A stretch of 64,000 nucleotides of DNA from Gordionus sp. m RMFG-2023 (taxonomy: Eukaryota > Nematomorpha > Gordioida > Chordodea > Parachordodidae), in the NCBI RefSeq assembly GCF_954871325.1, contig NC_088775.1, positions 9,153,561-9,217,560 on the forward strand. Direction: 5' to 3'. The notes under the pieces are model-generated. The model saw only the letters and a list, made by a program, of their open reading frames with translations. It did no database searches and was not told the DNA's origin. Positions 57,470-64,000 of the stretch are shown here, piece by piece; the stretch's first letter is position 1, and every line of letters begins with the position of its first letter. A program made the position numbers and the translations under genes.

Positions 57470-57672
57470 TCTGGTCGATTTTTAAAAACGGCCCTATTAA
57501 AATTTTAGCCAAAATAATATTATGTAAGCTTCGAGATTTGGCAAATAGATGTCCAAACCTTTCAGCCATCTATGAGCAAAATCTTCAAGCTAATATAATG
57601 TTATTTTAATTATAGTCTTAATAGGGCCGGTTTTTGAAAATCGACCGGCTTTTTAAGCAACAACTACCCTTA
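57470..57672. repeat. MITE variant with GGCCCTATTAAAATTTTAG arms
   Basis: The arms GGTCGATTTTTAAAAACGGC and GCCGGTTTTTGAAAATCGAC pair around a centre that has the TAGTGTTGTTAAA-family boxes (TTTGGCAAATAGATGTCC, ATGAGCAAAATCTT). A sub-family or recombined copy. Confidence 0.6.
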
Positions 57673-58185
57673 TAGATAGAAGACGTTATAGTTTTATATT
57701 ATAAAGACTATATATTTTATTAAGTTTGTGGCAAAATTTTTGTGAATTAAAATTTGGTATAAATTCTATAAATGCTGAAAATACATTTCTGATCAAATGG
57801 GGAATTTTTAGATTTAAAAAAGTATCCCTTAGCGGATGATATAAAATTGAGAGATTCCGATTATTTAACATTTGTTATTGTTGTTGTGGTAAATTTTTGA
57901 GGGATATTTGTGGAAGATAATTCAATGATGTTGAAAAAATTGCGTGAGTATCCCGCTCATGGAAGAGGGCTTTGACAATTTTGTTCATAAGATTCAATCA
58001 TCATTCTTTTGCAAAAATTACAAAAAAATACTTAGGGATATTTGTTATTATAGGTATATTAAAGTAAATACATAATTCTTGCTTGTCTCTCCGCAGACGT
58101 ATTATCTAAATGGGTGAACACTACAGCTTCCCAAAAAAATTATTTTATCTATTTAAATTATTTTAAATCATTATCATTTTATTTA

Positions 58186-58490
58186 GGCTGTATTCAAAGT
58201 GGAGACGGATCCGTTTTTTACATCCGTTCCGTCAAAAGTCAATCTCATTAAAAATGGTATATATGTTCAGTTCATAGTGCGTCCGTTCCGATACCTTCCG
58301 TCTTAGAAACGGATCCGGCAAATTTTGAAGTCAAAACATTTTGACTTTTTGATCCGGCTAATTTTATAGAGCGTTATAACGTTACTTATAATTTTTTAAA
58401 AATAAAAATCAATATATATCATTTTTTATGAGATTGACGTTTGACGGAACGGATGTAAAAAACGGATCCGCCTTCACTTTGAATGCAGGC
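58186..58490. mobile_element. PIF/Harbinger-type MITE, 305 bp, TTA target duplication
   Basis: Terminal inverted repeats of about 80 bp: left GGCTGTATTCAAAGTGGAGA..., right (reverse complement) GCCTGCATTCAAAGTGAAGG..., both continuing through GCGGATCCG/ACGGATCCG, TTTTTTACATCCGTTCCGTC and a TCAATCTCAT segment. TTA occurs directly outside each end (58183-58185 and 58491-58493), the typical PIF/Harbinger target site. The arms are highly similar, so this is the youngest-looking element in the window. No transposase. Confidence 0.85.
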
Positions 58491-58499
58491 TTACATATA

Positions 58500-60330
58500 T
58501 TATAGCACTAAAGAGACCGGAAATGAATCCTAAACCGCAATTTTAAAAGCGCACATGATGTATTTTATTTTATACCCCCCCCCCCCATTTATATATAGAT
58601 TTAAATAAATAAATCTCCTCATACATAATCATAAATCAATTTATTTTTTGTTAAGAATTTTAGTTTGTGGTACTCATAATTATATTGATATGGTGTATGG
58701 TTAGTATGTAAAAAAAAGTGATAAAATAAATGAAATAATTTTGAGAAGGATTTTTTATAACCCGATCTTATATTTTTTTTCTTGCCATGGTGCCTCCTTC
58801 CTTGTGCAATATGTTTGCAATACATAGTTACACGGGGAATAAGTTAAGTAAGAAATTTTATAAATAAATATTTATTATAGAGCTATAAAAAAAAGATTAA
58901 AATAATATGATAAATTAATAAATAAATAAAATGATTAGGCCAGATGTTAAATCCTTTTTATCCATTTTATATTTTATATATTAATTTGGAGAGATTTGTG
59001 GAAAGTTTTTCTTTTCTTCTCAAGAGCCAAAAGGTGTTTCTTATTTTTTGAATTTGACAGGAATACTAACAAAAAATTTTGATACTTAATAGTATCTGCA
59101 TTATGTAGTAGAGATAATTGAAGAAAAAAAATATTCCATAATTAGACCAAATACTAGACAAAAAGCACCGGCTAAGAATTAGTCAATATGTATCTTTCCA
59201 GTCAGAAAGGATAAAATTATTTGTTCGGCCCAATCTCGAAGGAATTTTTTATTATTTTTACTGAAATATGTATTATTTGTCTGCCCGGCCTTGTCCGACT
59301 TCCTTTAAATAAAAAATAATGATTATCAATTTTTTTTTACATCTACAAAGAATATTAACCCTTTATTTCTTGCAAAGATCCTTAATCCCGGCCCAGTCCA
59401 AATTTTTTTAAAATATTAGTCTTGACCTAACCAGAATCAAATTTTTTCGAAAATGTTTGATCCAGGCTTAGCCTACATCAGATATCTCTAGGGATACCTA
59501 ATTTTAACAAAATTTGAATTCTTCACAAATTGAATGGTAGAAAACCCCCACGGAAATCTATTCCATGGAAAAAAATCCCAATTTTTTTTTACATGCATGA
59601 TAATTTAAAAGATACAATTTACTTGGATAAATTATAAAACGAAATATTATTCAATTTATAAGATTGATTATCAGGATTTCAAACCCCTTAAATCTTTTAA
59701 CAGAAATCGATTATAGATCTCGACAGTAGGGAAATTGCTTAAAAAATTAAAGAAAATTAATAATAATGAATAAGGACAAAAGCGAACCTGAAATTTTTCT
59801 AAAAATGGAATCCGTTCGGGTTAGCAAATGATTTTGAAAACAAGTTTGGTTTCTGGTTTAGATTCACAAACCATCTGATTTAATAGTTTAGGATTCGATT
59901 CGAAGTTTTTATTAATATAAATTCGAGAAACGTTTGAAATAAATTCATGGCTGGCGGCAAAAGGTAAAATAGCTCGGCTCGCTTATTAGAGAATAAAATA
60001 AAATTATTCTAAAACCTAGATAATATTTTTTATTTTGCTTTTACTTTAAATGATTAAATTATGACCTTCTACTATGATCATTCATTCGAATGATTTTCTT
60101 TTCCCTTAAATATCTACATTATTATTTAGGTTTTCGCTCATATTTTTTTTATTATAATCTTGAATTTTAATTTAATCTCAAACCATGATTAAATCAGAAC
60201 ATATTATGAAATGTATTAGGCTATTGATTTGATAGATCATAATCCATAAAGTATAATGTTCCCCAATATTATGTTTATTATGCTGTTCAACTACATAATT
60301 TCGGTTAAGTATATATTTTAAAAAAAATAT
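58500..60330. other. Gene-free stretch with repeat fragments
   Basis: It contains a C12 run (58575-58586) and GC-rich GGCCCAGTCC/GGCCTTGTCC pieces near 59280-59470, related to the GGCCCG repeats. No gene recognised. Confidence 0.45.
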
Positions 60331-60407
60331 CGGTATGGACCGAACTTGGATTTTAAAAAACCGGGTCGGGCATCCTTTAAGGATATACCCGTTGTTGCAG
60401 TTGGGGT

Positions 60408-60670
60408 GGTGCGGCGAATAATCAAAATATTAGCTAGATTTAGCTGGTCTGGAGTCCAAATTCTTCTCCCAGCATAGGAACGCTTATTTATTGTGAGAAT
60501 ACCTCTGCCAACCCATTCGACTTGGGGCTATATGAGGCTGAGGTGCGGCGAGTAATTAAAACATTGGCTAGATTTGGCTGGTCTGGAATCCAACTTCTTC
60601 TCCCCGCATAGTCGCATATTTATTGTGAGAATTCCTCAGCCAGCCCATTCGACTTGCTATATGAGGCTGA
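60408..60670. repeat. Two tandem copies of a 134-bp unit
   Basis: Copy 1 is 60408-60541 and copy 2 is 60542-60670. Both run from GGTGCGGCGA through TAGCTGGTCTGG/TGGCTGGTCTGG, CTTCTCC and TTTATTGTGAGAAT to CCCATTCGACTTG and TATATGAGGCTGA, at roughly 85-90% identity by eye with small length differences. GC-richer than the surroundings, non-coding. It may be a satellite seed or a tandemly duplicated SINE-like unit. Confidence 0.8.
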
Positions 60671-60679
60671 CCTAAAATG

Positions 60680-61140
60680 TTTCATGTTGTTTTTAAAAAA
60701 AACAGTTTACTTCATATGCGTCATGACATCTTTTAATCTAACTTAAAATGTATATTATTTTGGCGCGGCAATTTTAATCGTGTCTTATATTTGCTAATCT
60801 TAATTTGGTTAAAGGCAGTCGGATTAGTAAAATTTCCAGAGGACTAAAATCGCATTGGCTTATGTGGGTGGTATAGTCCATAATTATTTATAATATTCGA
60901 AAAACATGTCCAGTATATTTTTATTTTCTATTTTAATAAAATCTACTGGCGATTTATAGCATTAATTTCTGATTATAATATATCATTTAAAAATTCACAT
61001 TAATTTAAAATATTTACTGATAAAAATAACAAGTTTTGGGTTTTTTTCTTAAAATAATTTGAAATAGTGCAATATTAATTTGTATAAATCATTTATATAT
61101 AGCTCTTATACACATATTATTCTTAAACATAACTTATCCA
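60680..61140. other. AT-rich stretch without recognised feature
   Basis: No ORF or repeat boundary was recognised between the tandem duplication and the hAT left end. Confidence 0.45.
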
Positions 61141-61143
61141 GTT

Positions 61144-64000
61144 CAGGGGCGGACTGGCCAATAAGCCTAGTGGAAAAATCTCCCACGGGGCCTCGATATT
61201 TTAAAAATTTGGGTGGCCTCTAGGAAAGAATTTGGAGAACTTAGGAAAATAGATTTTTTTTAAAAACAATTGGTATCTAATCTAAATATATAATAATACA
61301 AAATAATTCATAATCATTTATTAAATATTGATTTAATTTTCTTATGAAATTATTCATTCATTTATTATCATTTAAAATAAAACCATTTCCCAGTTAAATA
61401 CAGATCCAATAGAAATTAAGTAGGGAAGACATTTTTCCTGTAATTATTGAATCTGCAAGTAAATATTTAAATAAATTTATGCAATATTTTTAATTTATTA
61501 TATAAATAAAACAAAATTATTATTATTATATAAACATTTATTGGGAATGGACCGAAATGAAAATAATAAACAACATAAGCAAAACCATACCCCGTAAAAA
61601 TAATTATAGTATATATTTACAAATAAAGTTTCTTTCATATTTATATTAATTTTGACATAAAAATAAAATATTTTTAATTTTGTAGAACATTTATCTTACG
61701 TTAAAATCAAAATGAACTATTCTAGCCACGAAAACTTTACCCTGTTCCTGATATAAAATACTGGTTGGTCAGATTATTTCTGAATGTGCACTACCCCCTC
61801 TAACTAAAATGAATCATATTTGTTAAATTCAATAATTCATGTTAAAGCATGTTAAAGGATTTTTCTGGGCTAGAGTGGAATCTTACTTATAATATATTGA
61901 TTATTAATGATCTTTTCATTCAGCATAACATCAACATTTACTTGGATCATTAAATATAAATAAAAAATATATAGATAGCCTTGATAGCAATCTTATTAAT
62001 AAATTCTAATTTTAAAATAAAATTTTGAAAATCATTTTCAAAATAATGCACCAATTTTAAATAAATATATTCTGTAGTTAAAATTCAATAGTTCATATCT
62101 AATCAGTGGAAAACTTTCTTAAGGCATCCAATGACAAGATAATACAATTCAGTTAATATAGCTGAAAAAGTAAAGCAGATTTCAAATAATACACATGTAA
62201 TAAAACATATATTTGAAATTATTAAGTTATTAGGGCGTAAAAATAGGCCATATAGAGGTTTTGATTAAAATAAAACTTATCAAATTTTGAAGATATAAAT
62301 TTAAATCACGGAAATTTCCTAGAGCTTATACGTTACCTATCTAATTATGTTCCAATCCTTGAGTGAATATTTAAATAAGGTCATTCAAAGAAGTGAATAT
62401 AGGAAGGAAAAACTTAAACTCTTAGGCAAAATATATTCCAAGGGAGGTGGTTCCTTAATTACATTATTATCGAAGACGACAGTTGGTAAAGTTATTATAT
62501 ACGCTTAGGCGAATTAAGGAACAATTAGGAAATAAAAGATTCAGCATACAGAAAGACGGCACTCGGGATATAAGCATATATTCAAGCTACATTTGCTTGC
62601 GGTATATTTATAAGGAATAAATTACATAAAAACTTTTTGCAGTTAAATATTAAGTTCTCTCTAACAAGGCTACAATTAAAGAATATAATTGGAGAATCTT
62701 TTGATGGTGCAGCTAATATGAGAAGTGAAATTGTGGGCTTCCAAGCTTAAATTAAGCAAAAAGTGCGACACATATGGTAATCTAGAAGTGAAAAATCTAT
62801 TTGGATTTCTAAATATGCTTGCGACATTTTTTTAGTGAATATGGAAGTTTGGACGAATGCAAATGTGAATAACCCCTTTATTGGTTCAAAAATATTAAAA
62901 AGGCTTCAAAAAATTGGAGAAACTAGATGACGGGCAGGCGAAGCAGTTTTTTGGATGTTTAATGGAAAAGATGCGCTAATATCTACTACAATAAGTGCTT
63001 TACATTATATATATATAATAATAAATTTTGAAACAAAAACGACTTTAGAATCCGAGGCTTTATTAGAAAAGTTATGCAAATTTAAAACTCTCCTAGCGGC
63101 ACGAATATCTTTGAAAATTTTTGAAATAAATGGGCCTCTATCAAGGTATTTACAAACAAAAAACAGACATTTTGACTGCCTGGAATATGGTTGAAGATAT
63201 AAGATTATTTATAAATTCTATAAATTTCCTCTCAATACATATGAAAGCTACAAATATGGCATTATCAATCAATAAAGATTTGGCCGATTTGATAATGACT
63301 GATGACATATGTATGAAAACCGAAATATCGCAGCGTAGAATTAGTCGAAAAAATACGATTTGTTTTGAGGAATGCTTACATGAACGTCCAAATGACTCCC
63401 TTCAAATTTACAAATTTGAAGTGATCGATATATCATCGATCAGATAGTAATTAATCTTATAGATACATTTTCGAAAAATCAACATCTAATAATTAATTCT
63501 AAATATTTCTATCCTAAAGGTTTTGATGAATTTAATAGAGAAGGTATAACTATAGAGAATTTGAAAAGAATCTGTTTGTTAAAAAAGGTAGACATTGATA
63601 AACTATGAGAGGAACTAGCATTCTCTGGAATATATAGCAATCTATTTCTTGGCTTGAAGAATAGTATAGGCAATTTGATTTATCATAGTGATTACAAACC
63701 TGAAAGTAAAAATGAAGGTTTATTCAAGATTCTATGAAAGAGAGTTGCTGGATATCTCTATATGAGACGTTATGCCGATATAATATGCTTACATCTGCAT
63801 ATACCAATTTAAATATAGCATACGAATATCTTGCCACTTTATCTTTTCCACAAGTAAATTGTGAACGAACGTCCAGCAAATTAAAAATAAATAAAAATGA
63901 GGTGCAAATAAATATTGGGCAGGATTATCTAGAAACCTTTTTTAATACTGTCATTATTGGAAGAAATATAATTAAGTGAGATTCTTGATTATTTGCACAA
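61144..64000 (+). mobile_element. hAT transposon (CAGGGG family) with decayed transposase, running off the window
   Basis: The left end CAGGGGCGGACTGGCCAATA is followed by CCCACGGGGCCTC, as in the element at 12654-14187. From about 62530, plus-strand frames carry transposase blocks in hAT order: LQLKNIIGESFDGAANMRSE (near 62670-62740, the 'GQGYDGASNM' motif), ALLEKLCKFKTLLAARI, NGPLSRYLQTKNRHFD, INKDLADLIMTDD and the C-terminal block YLATLSFPQVNCERTSSKLK with NIGQDYLETFFNTV (63830-63960). It resembles transposases related to ZMYM1-type host genes. A moderate number of stops and frame changes break it. The right end should lie just beyond base 64000. Confidence 0.82.

Noticed and set aside
58619-58825. 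Minus-strand ORF with a good-looking GGCACCATGGCAAG start context
   Set aside because: That ATG leads to a stop after a few codons, and the longer frame is His/Lys/Asn/Tyr-rich AT noise without a family.
1-64000. CRISPR arrays, operons and bacterial-type promoters
   Set aside because: No regularly spaced direct repeats with unique spacers were seen; introns and gene families show animal nuclear DNA.

Overview
The window is a strongly AT-rich piece of animal (metazoan) nuclear DNA. Five protein-coding genes could be read with confidence. They have spliceosomal GT-AG introns, some extremely short (42, 43 and 49 nt) and others swollen to several kb by transposon debris. The gene set (EAAT-type transporters, FERRY subunit 3, Patched, complex III subunit) is animal. 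The proteins are divergent enough that I would not name a phylum; a fast-evolving invertebrate fits.

Layout. 1-2.1 kb: no gene seen. 2.15-2.38 kb (-): a short possible one-pass membrane protein. 3.1-9.1 kb (-): two intronless SLC1 glutamate-transporter paralogues in tandem, separated by a LINE fragment. 9.1-15.4 kb: repeats, including a 1.5-kb hAT element carrying a nested MITE. 15.4-15.7 kb (-): UQCRQ, two exons. 16.1-17.8 kb: LINE and LTR-element fossils. 18.6-25.4 kb (+): a FERRY3 (C12orf4) homologue in seven exons whose reading frames join exactly. 25.8-53.1 kb (-): a Patched-family receptor in at least 21 exons, convergent with FERRY3 and spanning 27 kb because its introns hold many repeats. 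53.2-64 kb: repeats, including a Harbinger-type MITE, a 134-bp tandem duplication and a large hAT element that runs off the right edge.

The genes do not form a pathway. The two SLC1 copies are one tandem duplication; UQCRQ is a respiratory housekeeping gene; FERRY3 is an early-endosome/mRNA-transport factor; the Patched-like protein is a 12-helix sterol-sensing-domain receptor. The most interesting points are: the second SLC1 copy has several altered substrate-site residues; the Patched-like protein has changed or lost the intramembrane acidic residues normally needed for transport; and several distinct hAT-type elements can be delimited here by terminal repeats and 8-bp target duplications. 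I did not find a clearly new multi-gene system.
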